A stretch of 30,147 bases of DNA from DATDYW01 sp044375695. Its GTDB lineage: Bacteria > Patescibacteriota > Minisyncoccia > Phycocordibacterales > JAACPR01. The stretch lies in contig JBILMG010000005.1 of NCBI GenBank assembly GCA_044375695.1, positions 1-30,147 on the forward strand. Direction: 5' to 3'. Below, piece by piece: positions 7,763 to 13,289 of this stretch (position 1 is the stretch's first letter; each line of letters starts with the position of its first letter). The position numbers were made by a program, and so were the translations under genes. The notes under the pieces were generated by a model that was given only the letters and a program-made list of their open reading frames with translations, was not told the origin of the DNA and made no database searches.

Positions 7763-7933
7763 ATGAGCGACGAAACCACCCTCCCGGCCGCCGAGCAGCC
7801 GATTGATGAGACTGCCCCGGTAGCCCCCGTCGCCGACGAAGCCGCTCCGGCCGCTCCTGCCGAGGTCGCCGAGGTTGCCGCCGAGCCTTCCGAGGAAGGC
7901 GAGGAGAAGGCCGCTCCGGAGGTCCAGGCCTAA
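7763..7933 (+). CDS. Small acidic Ala/Pro/Glu-rich protein
   Basis: 56 aa, from MSDETTLPAAEQP to EVQA. It contains almost no basic residues (two Lys) and is made of Ala, Glu, Pro, Val and Asp, so it is strongly acidic and probably disordered. ATG 7763 is preceded by CCAAGAAAA, the A-rich context seen before other genes here. A hairpin (CTGGTCC/GGACCAG) and a strong terminator follow, which support a real transcription unit. A longer opposite-strand frame over the same bases lacks any start signal. It might act as a charged partner or chaperone-like tail, but no function can be assigned. It resembles free-standing versions of the acidic tails found on some ribosomal proteins, which is only an analogy. 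Confidence 0.6.
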   Translation: MSDETTLPAAEQPIDETAPVAPVADEAAPAAPAEVAEVAAEPSEEGEEKAAPEVQA

Positions 7934-7974
7934 AGGCCCAGGATCGCTGGTCCAACTTTTCGGACCAGACTTGA

Positions 7975-8018
7975 AGAGAGGCCGGCCCGCTCCGCGGGCC
8001 GGCCTCTCTTTTTATTTT
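7975..8018 (+). terminator. Intrinsic terminator of the acidic small ORF
   Basis: A perfect 16-bp stem (AGAGAGGCCGGCCCGC and its complement) with a 3-base loop is followed by TTTTATTTT. Confidence 0.85.
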
Positions 8019-8031
8019 CGGAATCTGCACA

Positions 8032-8062
8032 CACAAAAAGAAAAGCCGCCCAAAGGACGGCT
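8032..8062 (-). terminator. Intrinsic terminator overlapping the stop of the next gene
   Basis: An AGCCGTCC/GGGCGGCT-type stem is followed by TTTTCTTTTT on the minus strand. The TAG stop (8061-8063) lies at the foot of the stem. Confidence 0.8.
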
Positions 8063-8441
8063 AGGTTAAGGCCTTGAGCCACTTCACCACCTTGGACAAG
8101 TCCGAAGGCGGCTCGAAGCCGTGAGCGCGGAATGCCACGACAGCAGCCTGACGGCGAGATCTGTCGTTAGCCTTACGGTCTCGCAAGGCGTCCATCTCGG
8201 GCGGCAACGCCCGCAATTTTTCAATGCCAACGCCGTCGCAGCCGCTCCAGTACTGGAATTCGGCCAGAACGGCTATGTGCCTCGCCTCCCCCTCAATCGA
8301 GAAAGTTTCATTCTTGCGGTTCCTGAGGATGAGCAGCGTCGTGGTAGACGGCAGGCGGTGGCAGCTCTGGAAGACGAGCATCGCCGCCTCACCGAGGGTT
8401 AGGGTCTTTTGGTCTTTGATCAATGAGCGGAATACCAACAT
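8061..8441 (-). CDS. Unknown small protein
   Basis: 126 aa from ATG 8441 (MLVFRSLIKDQKTLTL). A longer frame upstream to 8492 runs through the AT-rich promoter and is rejected. There is no signal peptide or membrane helix. The N-terminal half reads as an alpha/beta segment (TTTLLILRNRKNETFSIEGEARHIAVLAEFQYW), and the C-terminus is basic and helical. It is preceded by an AT-rich promoter containing TTGACA, in strong base contrast with the GC-rich surroundings, and belongs to the group of unknown genes sharing the TTGACW..TAAAA upstream motif. No function can be proposed. Confidence 0.75.
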   Translation of the reverse strand: MLVFRSLIKDQKTLTLGEAAMLVFQSCHRLPSTTTLLILRNRKNETFSIEGEARHIAVLAEFQYWSGCDGVGIEKLRALPPEMDALRDRKANDRSRRQAAVVAFRAHGFEPPSDLSKVVKWLKALT

Positions 8442-8453
8442 AGTTATGTAACT

Positions 8454-8477
8454 AATACATATTTTTAATATTGTCAA
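8454..8477 (-). promoter_or_regulatory. AT-rich promoter with TTGACA
   Basis: TTGACA (8472-8477) is followed by ATATTAAAAATATG. TAGTTA lies 17 bases on and 7 bases before ATG 8441. The TTGACA..TAAAAAT core resembles that of the promoters at 711, 2091, 22148, 24837 and 25795. Confidence 0.5.
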
Positions 8478-8490
8478 ATTACGCTTAACC

Positions 8491-8518
8491 AAAAAGAAAA
8501 GCCGCCCAGGTGGCGGCT
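8491..8518 (-). terminator. Intrinsic terminator of the kinase-like gene
   Basis: An AGCCGCC/GGCGGCT stem is followed by TTTTCTTTTT on the minus strand. The TAG stop (8517-8519) is inside the stem. Confidence 0.85.
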
Positions 8519-9140
8519 AGGTGGCGCAGCGCTCGATGTAGCCGCGCACCATCTGCATGCAGTTACGGTACCGCAGCACGTTATTCCCGTCATAGAAGGC
8601 GGCGCCGTCACGGGCCGCCGTGTCCGCGTGCGGCGACAGGCCAACGTCGCAGAGCACCAGGCGCATGTCTTCCCTGGCGACCAGAAGATTCCTCGACTGG
8701 TTAAGGTTCGAGTCTTCTGGGAATCCAACCGGGTCCGGGTAAAGCTCGCCGGATTGCGTCGCGTCGAGCAACCAGTCGATCAGCGCGAGCGCGAAGCGGG
8801 CGTTCTCGGCGCCCGTTTTCGGATTTTTCCAGACATCGCCGAAGGCGCTTTCCCACCCGACCGAATGGCAGTGGAGGTGAACTCCGGGGAAACGCCGCTG
8901 AGCCACGACCGCGTACTTTTCGCCTTCGTAAACCGTCTCGCCGAACCAGCTGGTCAGCACCCGGTCGGGAAAGTCGCGCAGGCGACCTAGCAGCGCTTCG
9001 TAGTCGGCAATCAGGCGGCCGATTGGATTTCGCTTCGTCAGCTTGAGCATTTCGTTGCCGCGCAGGAGCACGATGCTGCTGTCGGTATCGGTGGTGACCC
9101 GAACGTATTCGGGGGTTATTTTTGGTGGTATTTCAATCAT
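8517..9140 (-). CDS. Divergent kinase-fold-like protein
   Basis: 207 aa. The order of motifs recalls a minimal protein-kinase-like fold: a beta strand with lysine (IVLLRGNEMLKLTK, Lys33), a helix with a glutamate (ADYEALLGRL), and a hinge-like segment (YAVVAQRRFPG). A C-lobe stretch SNLNQSRNLLV resembles the catalytic-loop Asn region, and LVLCDVGL resembles DFG (Asp at about 167). No HRD motif is present, so it could be a pseudokinase or an aminoglycoside-phosphotransferase-like enzyme. It is soluble, with no signal peptide. It is an orphan gene with its own terminator. The fold assignment comes from motif reading only. A second protein with similar features lies at 12639. Confidence 0.7.
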   Translation of the reverse strand: MIEIPPKITPEYVRVTTDTDSSIVLLRGNEMLKLTKRNPIGRLIADYEALLGRLRDFPDRVLTSWFGETVYEGEKYAVVAQRRFPGVHLHCHSVGWESAFGDVWKNPKTGAENARFALALIDWLLDATQSGELYPDPVGFPEDSNLNQSRNLLVAREDMRLVLCDVGLSPHADTAARDGAAFYDGNNVLRYRNCMQMVRGYIERCAT

Positions 9141-9187
9141 GGGAAAGATTTGACGCCGACCCTATCGCGGGTTCTTTTAAAGAGCAA

Positions 9188-9222
9188 GGAGCGCCCCGCG
9201 GCCTTTGGCCGCGGGGCGCTCC
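9188..9222 (-). terminator. Long GC hairpin, likely terminator
   Basis: A perfect 16-bp stem (GGAGCGCCCCGCGGCC and its complement) with a 3-base loop is followed on the minus strand by TTGCTCTTT. It follows the gene at 9236-9727. The U-tract is weak. Confidence 0.65.
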
Positions 9223-9235
9223 CCCTATTTCCAAC

Positions 9236-9727
9236 CTACAGCAGCTCCAGTTTTCGAAACGGCGCGCCATCGCCGATACGCCCGCGGCCAACTTCGCGGA
9301 GCGGCAGCTGCTCGCCGTCGCGGCTCACGCCGAAGAACTCGCTCTCGCCCGGACCGCGTAGCGCCCGCACCGGACCCGAAAGCGGAATCATAGAAATGCC
9401 CGTCGCGGCGCCGGCTACCCAGCCCAGGCGCCAGTCTTTGCCGTCGCACTCGGGCTCAAGCGCCACGTACTCACGCCAGCCGCCGAGGATTGGAATATGG
9501 AAAATTGGCAGCTTGCCCCACCACCGCGGGCCGGCCTTCGGGTCGCCGGGGACGCGCAGCGTGCGGGAGTGGTCAATCGACGCGCGCTCGCCCTCCGAGA
9601 GCAGCCGCACGTTCCAGCGGTGCGTGCGCTGCGGACGCTCGAAGGTGCCCGCGACGAGGTACATCACGGGGAGCATCAGAAGGTCGAGGAGGCGAGAGAG
9701 AGGAGGTTGGGGTGGGAATGGGAGCAC
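9236..9727 (-). CDS. Unknown protein with N-terminal hydrophobic segment
   Basis: 163 aa from GTG 9727 (MLPFPPQPPLSRLLDLL). The upstream TTG at 9751 is rejected because an extended -10 (TGCTATTTT) lies between it and the GTG, placing the transcript start at the GTG. Residues about 10-30 (LLDLLMLPVMYLVAGTF) could be a short membrane anchor. The rest is beta-rich, with many Gly, Pro and Trp (WWGKLPIFHIPILGGWREYV). It is not recognised. It ends in the strong 9188-9222 hairpin. Confidence 0.72.
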   Translation of the reverse strand: MLPFPPQPPLSRLLDLLMLPVMYLVAGTFERPQRTHRWNVRLLSEGERASIDHSRTLRVPGDPKAGPRWWGKLPIFHIPILGGWREYVALEPECDGKDWRLGWVAGAATGISMIPLSGPVRALRGPGESEFFGVSRDGEQLPLREVGRGRIGDGAPFRKLELL

Positions 9728-9733
9728 CTCACC

Positions 9734-9739
9734 AAAATA
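9734..9739 (-). promoter_or_regulatory. Extended -10 TGCTATTTT, decides a GTG start
   Basis: TATTTT, preceded by TGC, ends 6 bases before GTG 9727 and overlaps codons of any longer frame. Confidence 0.5.
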
Positions 9740-9852
9740 GCACAGCGGCAAAAGTTGCCGCTGACTTTACTGGCTTTCTATTTTAGCAAGAACCCAAACC
9801 TGGAGTCCCCGGAAACACCCGAGACGCCGGGGAACCCGCCAAAATAAAAAAT

Positions 9853-10026
9853 ATGCTCGAAATGCTCAAGGAAATACTCCAAGCCATCGTCGCCGACGAT
9901 GAAATCTTCGACCTCAACGCCAAGGCGATGAGAAAAATGCACCAAGCCCTCGTTAAAAATGGCTTCACCGAGGAACAGGCGACGCAGATTGTCGCGAGCC
10001 AAGGCCACGGGATCAAGGCGAGCTAA
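9853..10026 (+). CDS. Small helical protein
   Basis: 57 aa, from MLEMLKEILQAIVADDE to GHGIKAS. Two amphipathic helices are predicted, around residues 1-15 and 20-50. The pattern MHQALVKNGFTEEQATQIV is common in small bacterial helical proteins of unknown role that carry 'GFTEEQA' segments. ATG 9853 is preceded by an A-rich leader (AAAATAAAAAAT) with no Shine-Dalgarno. A TATTTT box at 9779-9784 may be the -10, giving a leader of about 65 bases. A terminator follows 15 bases after the stop, which supports an independent gene. Confidence 0.75.
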   Translation: MLEMLKEILQAIVADDEIFDLNAKAMRKMHQALVKNGFTEEQATQIVASQGHGIKAS

Positions 10027-10040
10027 GCGCCTACCGTTAA

Positions 10041-10066
10041 CCGCCAGAAATGGCGGCTTTCTTTTT
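10041..10066 (+). terminator. Intrinsic terminator
   Basis: The CCGCCA/TGGCGG stem with a GAAA tetraloop is followed by CTTTCTTTTT. Confidence 0.85.
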
Positions 10067-10123
10067 GCAGACTGACGTCGTTAGCGGAACCGAACAGCCC
10101 CACGCCGAGGCGAAGCTTTTGCC

Positions 10124-10570
10124 CTACCAGTGCCAAGAATTTTTTACGTATCCGTAACCCCAGGCGGCGCCATGGATCCGGGACACCCACGTATCCCCGA
10201 ACAGGCGGACCCCCAGCTTCATGAGGCCGCCCAGCGGCCGGCCTGCTGGCCCAGATTTGGCGACCGCGAGGCCGAAGGCTTCATCCGCGTTCGCCCGCGC
10301 GGCAGCCGACCCGCCGAGCCAGTAGCGCACGTCGTGAGCCACGCAGGCGTCGCGGTAGTCATGCCAAGGCAGGCTGTCCGGAAATAGCGTGCACCCGTCG
10401 GTGACGAACGGCTCGGGAGGAACCGGCAGGCCGAGGGCGGCGGCCTCGCGGACCGCGGCGGCCCTCTCCGCTTCGGTGGCGTCGGGCGCGGGACGAGGAG
10501 CGAGCACCAGCGCAAGAATCGCCAAGGTAGCCCAGCCGAATTTTCTGCAAAGCGACTTGCGGAGCGTCAT
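10124..10570 (-). CDS. Exported phospholipase A2-like protein
   Basis: 148 aa. An N-terminal signal peptide or anchor (MTLRKSLCRKFGWATLAILALVLA) is followed by a helical linker. The domain is DGCTLFPD...DACVAHDVRYWLGGS (about residues 58-88). The CxxHD arrangement (Cys76, His79, Asp80) matches the calcium-dependent PLA2 active-site helix. A DGCTLFPDG..C..HD..YW.GG pattern is known to me from small bacterial proteins of this superfamily. The expected role is phospholipid hydrolysis outside the cell or in the envelope, but catalysis is unproven and the second Cys of the usual CCxxHD is Ala/Asp-replaced. The start is fixed by TAGAAT 6 bases upstream. Confidence 0.8.
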   Translation of the reverse strand: MTLRKSLCRKFGWATLAILALVLAPRPAPDATEAERAAAVREAAALGLPVPPEPFVTDGCTLFPDSLPWHDYRDACVAHDVRYWLGGSAAARANADEAFGLAVAKSGPAGRPLGGLMKLGVRLFGDTWVSRIHGAAWGYGYVKNSWHW

Positions 10571-10576
10571 AGATAA

Positions 10577-10582
10577 ATTCTA
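10577..10582 (-). promoter_or_regulatory. -10 box TAGAAT
   Basis: TAGAAT ends 6 bases before ATG 10570, inside the 17-base gap after the upstream GNAT gene. This predicts a leaderless mRNA. Confidence 0.55.
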
Positions 10583-10587
10583 CTCCG

Positions 10588-11022
10588 TCAGGCGATTCTC
10601 TCCATCCGGCGAAACAGCAGCATTCCGTCTTCGTCCTTCCCCGCTTGTTCGAAACCAAGAGACTCAAGCACGTGAATCGAGGCCGCGTTCTCGGGCTCGA
10701 CACCCGCCTCGAAGAAGCGGCAGGATTTCGCGGCGTCGGTCGAAAGGCCAGCTTCGGCAATTTTCTTGGCGAGCCCTTTGCCGCGGTACGCCGGCGCCAC
10801 GTAAAAGACGAAGTACCCGGCGCCGGATGGGTCTAGCTCGAGGTCAAAAAATCCGACCGCTTCCCCGCCCTCTTCCGCCAGCCACAGGTGGCGCGTTTTG
10901 AAATCGATCAGTGGCTCCCAGGAATCCGAGAGGTACGACAGCAGAAAGCGCTGGCCAAGAGCGTCAGAGGAGAGCCAGGCGCGAATTGGCGAGGAGGCGG
11001 GGGTGAAGGGGGCGAGGGGCAT
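10588..11022 (-). CDS. GNAT-family N-acetyltransferase
   Basis: 144 aa from ATG 11022 (MPLAPFTPASSPIRAWL); the longer frame to 11064 crosses the promoter. The acetyl-CoA binding motif A is clear (VAPAYRGKGLAKKIAE), preceded by the beta strands AVGFFDLEL and GYFVFYV and followed by NAASIHVLESLGFEQAG (motif B region). Such enzymes transfer acetyl groups from acetyl-CoA to amines or protein N-termini; the substrate is unknown. The start is supported by TACAAT 7 bases upstream. A 7-bp palindrome (11036-11053) next to the -10 might bind a regulator. Confidence 0.9.
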   Translation of the reverse strand: MPLAPFTPASSPIRAWLSSDALGQRFLLSYLSDSWEPLIDFKTRHLWLAEEGGEAVGFFDLELDPSGAGYFVFYVAPAYRGKGLAKKIAEAGLSTDAAKSCRFFEAGVEPENAASIHVLESLGFEQAGKDEDGMLLFRRMERIA

Positions 11023-11029
11023 GGGGAGG

Positions 11030-11053
11030 ATTGTACTTAAAATTATTTTTAAG
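11030..11053 (-). promoter_or_regulatory. -10 TACAAT with adjacent palindrome
   Basis: TACAAT (11030-11035) lies 7 bases before ATG 11022. The palindrome CTTAAAA-n4-TTTTAAG (11036-11053) abuts it upstream, within the spacer, where a repressor could bind. Confidence 0.5.
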
Positions 11054-11139
11054 CGGCGAGACATCGCCCCAGCAAAGCAGGGAGAACGTTATAGGGCGGT
11101 GAGGTATTTTTATCGGGAATCGGTCACGAGTCACTAAGC

Positions 11140-11179
11140 TTTTTGGCGCTCCTTGATTCAGTCGCCAGAGCGCCAAAAA
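11140..11179. terminator. Bidirectional hairpin
   Basis: Perfect 12-bp arms TTTTTGGCGCTC and GAGCGCCAAAAA (11140-11151, 11168-11179) enclose a 16-base loop. Each strand gives a GC stem flanked by A- and U-runs. It lies in the gap between the GNAT promoter and the tmRNA. Confidence 0.6.
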
Positions 11180-11294
11180 TCTAAGTGCTCGCGACCCCGC
11201 CTCGCCTCCGTTCCGCGCCTCGCTTCGCTCGGCCGCTCACGGTAAGGCTGCGGCTTTCGATTCCCCCACGCGAAGGTGGTTCTCAACCTTCGCT
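11180..11294. other. GC-rich interval, no gene seen
   Basis: The only structure noticed is an 8-bp hairpin GCGAAGGT/ACCTTCGC (11270-11293), downstream of the tmRNA terminator. No start signal or family match was seen on either strand. Confidence 0.4.
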
Positions 11295-11361
11295 CATCTC
11301 CACAAAACAGAACCCCGCCCAACGGCGTGATGCCGGGGCGGGGTTCTGTTTTGTGGAGATG
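11295..11361 (-). terminator. tmRNA terminator within a 26-bp perfect inverted repeat
   Basis: The arms 11295-11320 and 11336-11361 are perfectly complementary, with a small inner hairpin (CGGC/GCCG) in the loop. On the minus strand the GC core CCCCGCCC/GGGCGGGG is followed by TTCTGTTTTG, a usable terminator. The outer 9-10 bp extend into the mature tmRNA 3' end (CATCTCCACA). Confidence 0.75.
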
Positions 11362-11734
11362 GGGGGAATCGAACCCCCGTCCGGGTGGGACACGCGCGCG
11401 CTTCTACGCGGGCTGTTTTGATCTTTAAATTTGGAAAGCGGAGCAGAGATCAAACAAGACCTCCCCTTCCCTATCCCCTAATCTTAGCTAGCTAGTTGGG
11501 GCAACCAGCCAGAGCGTCCTCGCTATTTTCGAGGTCAGCCACCGCGAGGCGAAAGGCTGTCTCGTCGCGGGCTTTAGGCCAGCGCGAAGGCGAACGGGCG
11601 GGCCGACGCGAAGTACGGCGACGCTACGCTCTTGGTGCTCTTGGCACTTGGTTTTTGCTGCGCTTTTAGGTCTTCGCAGCAGGACCCCCGCGCGCGTCGC
11701 GCGTGGTCTTCACCCGTCAACGCCGATCATCCCC
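11354..11734 (-). ncRNA. ssrA: tmRNA (transfer-messenger RNA)
   Basis: 381 bases. The 5' end GGGGATGATCGGCGTTGACG and the 3' end, with T-arm GGGGGTTCGATTCCCCC followed by CATCTCCA, are diagnostic. GGGGATG and CATCTCC form the 7-bp acceptor stem. CCA is not encoded. The tag reading frame ends ...SARPFAFALA followed by TAA (about 11576-11581 upstream to 11640), giving a hydrophobic proteolysis tag; its first codon is uncertain, perhaps Ala at GCC AAG AGC, which would give 23 residues. The RNA rescues ribosomes stalled on broken mRNA together with SmpB, encoded 85 bases upstream on the same strand. Both mature ends overlap long inverted repeats. Confidence 0.92.
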
Positions 11735-11775
11735 GTGGAACGCGTCGCGGCAGCAGCTGCGGCGCGCTCCACGGG
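11732..11775 (-). repeat. 44-base near-palindrome abutting the tmRNA 5' end
   Basis: 22-base arms match at 18 of 22 positions. The last three bases are the first GGG of mature tmRNA. In the precursor this hairpin would compete with the acceptor stem and influence 5' processing. Confidence 0.6.
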
Positions 11776-11819
11776 ACGGACCGGGGTTGGCGTTCATCTC
11801 GTAGGCCCCGCGGGGCGGC

Positions 11820-12266
11820 CTACCTTTTACTTTTCAACGTGCGGCTGATCTCGCGGTCATCCTCGCGCTTCTTAATAGTAGCGCGCTTGTCGTAGGTTTT
11901 CTTGCCGCGGCACAGCGCGAACGAAAGCTTCACCAGCCGTCCTTTATTATACAACGAAAGAGGTACTAAGGTCAAACCTTTCTTTTCCAGGTGCCGCTCG
12001 AGCGCGTTGAGCTCCCGCTTGGCCAGCAAGATCTTGCGCGGCTGTCGCGGGTCGAACCCCTCCGGCACGTTCCCCGCCTGGTAGGGCCCAATCTGGGCGC
12101 CCACCAGGAACGCTTCCCCGGCGGTCAGGCGAACCCACGCGCCGTCCAGTTGAGCGCGGCCAGCCTTGGCGGCCTTAACCTCGTGGCCGGCCAAGACCAA
12201 GCCGCCGTCGAATTTCTCGAGGATTTCGTACTTGAAGTGGGCCTTGCGGTTCTGAACCAGAGACAT
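11820..12266 (-). CDS. smpB: SsrA-binding protein SmpB
   Basis: 148 aa from ATG 12266 (MSLVQNRKAHFKYEI). Family hallmarks are present: NRKAHFKYEILEKFDGGLVLAGHEVKA at the N-terminus, PYQAGNVPEGFDPRQPRKILL in the middle, and the basic tail GKKTYDKRATIKKREDDREISR that inserts into the mRNA channel of stalled ribosomes. It binds tmRNA and delivers it to the A site. The length is normal (about 150). It sits just upstream of ssrA on the same strand. TATAGT ends 6 bases before the ATG, predicting a leaderless mRNA. Confidence 0.97.
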   Translation of the reverse strand: MSLVQNRKAHFKYEILEKFDGGLVLAGHEVKAAKAGRAQLDGAWVRLTAGEAFLVGAQIGPYQAGNVPEGFDPRQPRKILLAKRELNALERHLEKKGLTLVPLSLYNKGRLVKLSFALCRGKKTYDKRATIKKREDDREISRTLKSKR

Positions 12267-12272
12267 GCGCCA

Positions 12273-12278
12273 ACTATA
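12273..12278 (-). promoter_or_regulatory. -10 box TATAGT of smpB
   Basis: TATAGT lies 6 bases upstream of the smpB ATG and supports that start over the in-frame ATG 5 codons earlier. Confidence 0.6.
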
Positions 12279-12354
12279 CACAAAGGACGGTCACGCGCTC
12301 GACACAGCGCGCCCCTTCGGCTAGCCTCGCGGCAAAGTCAGAACCCTCAAATTT

Positions 12355-12555
12355 ATGTCCTACCGACGACACGAACACCTCAGCGGCCGCAGCCGCAAAA
12401 TCGCCTACCGCCAGGGAATCCTGCGCGCCATCGAAAAACGCCTCGACCGCCTCGCCGCGGCCACGTGGCCGCGAGCGCCGCGCAGCTTCGACAAGCTTGA
12501 CCCGCGCCGCCGCGCGCTCGTCCTCGAGGTCGAGCAGCTGGTCGGCCGACTGTAG
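12355..12555 (+). CDS. Small basic protein
   Basis: 66 aa, rich in Arg (about 15) and helical: RKIAYRQGILRAIEKRLDRLAA, then DPRRRALVLEVEQLVGRL. No family is recognised. It is probably nucleic-acid or ribosome associated given its charge, but this is inference. It is divergent from smpB, and a TAGCCT box at 12320-12325 may be its -10. A clean terminator begins 6 bases after the stop, which supports an expressed gene. There is no Shine-Dalgarno; the ATG is preceded by CTCAAATTT. Confidence 0.7.
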   Translation: MSYRRHEHLSGRSRKIAYRQGILRAIEKRLDRLAAATWPRAPRSFDKLDPRRRALVLEVEQLVGRL

Positions 12556-12560
12556 ATCTC

Positions 12561-12591
12561 CGCCGCGGCCCCGCCGCGGCTTTTCTTTTTT
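12561..12591 (+). terminator. Intrinsic terminator
   Basis: The GCCGCGG/CCGCGGC stem with a 5-base loop is followed by TTTTCTTTTTT. Confidence 0.88.
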
Positions 12592-12602
12592 CGTCCCCAC
12601 GA

Positions 12603-12630
12603 TTGACGACGCGCCGAGACGCGCTAGGGT
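12603..12630 (+). promoter_or_regulatory. Promoter TTGACG-16-TAGGGT
   Basis: TTGACG (12603-12608) and TAGGGT (12625-12630) lie 8 bases before ATG 12639. They exclude the in-frame start at 12603 and predict a leaderless mRNA. Confidence 0.6.
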
Positions 12631-12638
12631 GCCGGCAA

Positions 12639-13223
12639 ATGACCCCTAGAATTTTAAATAGACTCAAAGAATCTAAAGCCTCGAGAATTCGAGCCGAAGG
12701 GAGACCTTTCTTCGCCGTCAGGCACGGCAGCAGTCGGACAACCTTCTTGATCGGACCTCTGGCAATCAAAATTCCCAGCCTGCGCACCCTCAAGAACCTC
12801 GTGCTTCACCCAAAGAGCGGCGGCATAAAAAAGAGGACGCTGCTGTGGCGAGCCATGGTGGCAAACCTAACCGAACGCGCCACATGGGACATGACCAGAG
12901 CATCGTTCCTGGCGCCCACGTACCTCACGCTCGGCGGCTTCGTGAACGTGGCCAAGCGGGTGCACGGGTCTCCGGCGTCGGACGACACGATCCGGTTAAA
13001 ACTCAGGCTCTTCGGCCTCGAAGACAGGCCCGCGGAGCTCGACATCAATGGCCACTCCATGTACCCAGACGGAGACTGGCTGTACACCGGCGACGGCTAC
13101 GTGCTCGTCGACTACGGAGACATGCACGCCAGCGGGAGGCCACTCTCCGACTACATAATCGATAACCTGGCGGTTCTCAGTCGGGCGCTCGGCCCGCGCA
13201 AGAACAACACACCCGGCCCTTAG
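12639..13223 (+). CDS. Divergent kinase-fold protein, probably catalytically altered
   Basis: 194 aa from ATG 12639. The N-lobe carries LAIKIP, resembling the VAIK lysine strand of kinases (Lys about 46). The C-lobe region HSMYPDGDWLYTGDGYVLVDYGD resembles the H-x-D-x4-N catalytic loop followed by DFG (here DYG). The catalytic Asn is replaced by Asp and the HxD is not intact. This fits a small kinase-like or pseudokinase protein, perhaps binding a nucleotide. It is soluble and monocistronic. The TAG stop lies in the loop of the terminator hairpin. The family assignment is tentative; a structure prediction would decide. Confidence 0.7.
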   Translation: MTPRILNRLKESKASRIRAEGRPFFAVRHGSSRTTFLIGPLAIKIPSLRTLKNLVLHPKSGGIKKRTLLWRAMVANLTERATWDMTRASFLAPTYLTLGGFVNVAKRVHGSPASDDTIRLKLRLFGLEDRPAELDINGHSMYPDGDWLYTGDGYVLVDYGDMHASGRPLSDYIIDNLAVLSRALGPRKNNTPGP

Positions 13224-13238
13224 CCGGGTTTTCTATTT
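13211..13238 (+). terminator. Intrinsic terminator around the stop codon
   Basis: The ACCCGGC/GCCGGGT stem encloses the TAG stop in its loop and is followed by TTTTCTATTT. Confidence 0.8.
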
Positions 13239-13245
13239 CCCCAGC

Positions 13246-13276
13246 AAAAAGAAAAGGGCGCCGCAAGCGACGCCCC
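13246..13276 (-). terminator. Intrinsic terminator of the C39-like gene
   Basis: A GGGCGTCGC/GCGGCGCCC stem with one mismatch is followed on the minus strand by TTTTCTTTTT. Confidence 0.82.
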
Positions 13277-13289
13277 GAACACGGCCAAC

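Noticed and set aside
7674..8036. 120-aa minus-strand frame over the acidic small ORF
   Set aside because: Arg/Pro-rich, passes through a perfect terminator hairpin, no -10 box; the plus-strand 56-aa ORF has better context.
11180..11294. tRNA gene near TTTCGATTCCCCC
   Set aside because: No matching T-stem partner, acceptor stem or anticodon arm; the only T-arm with good pairing belongs to the tmRNA.
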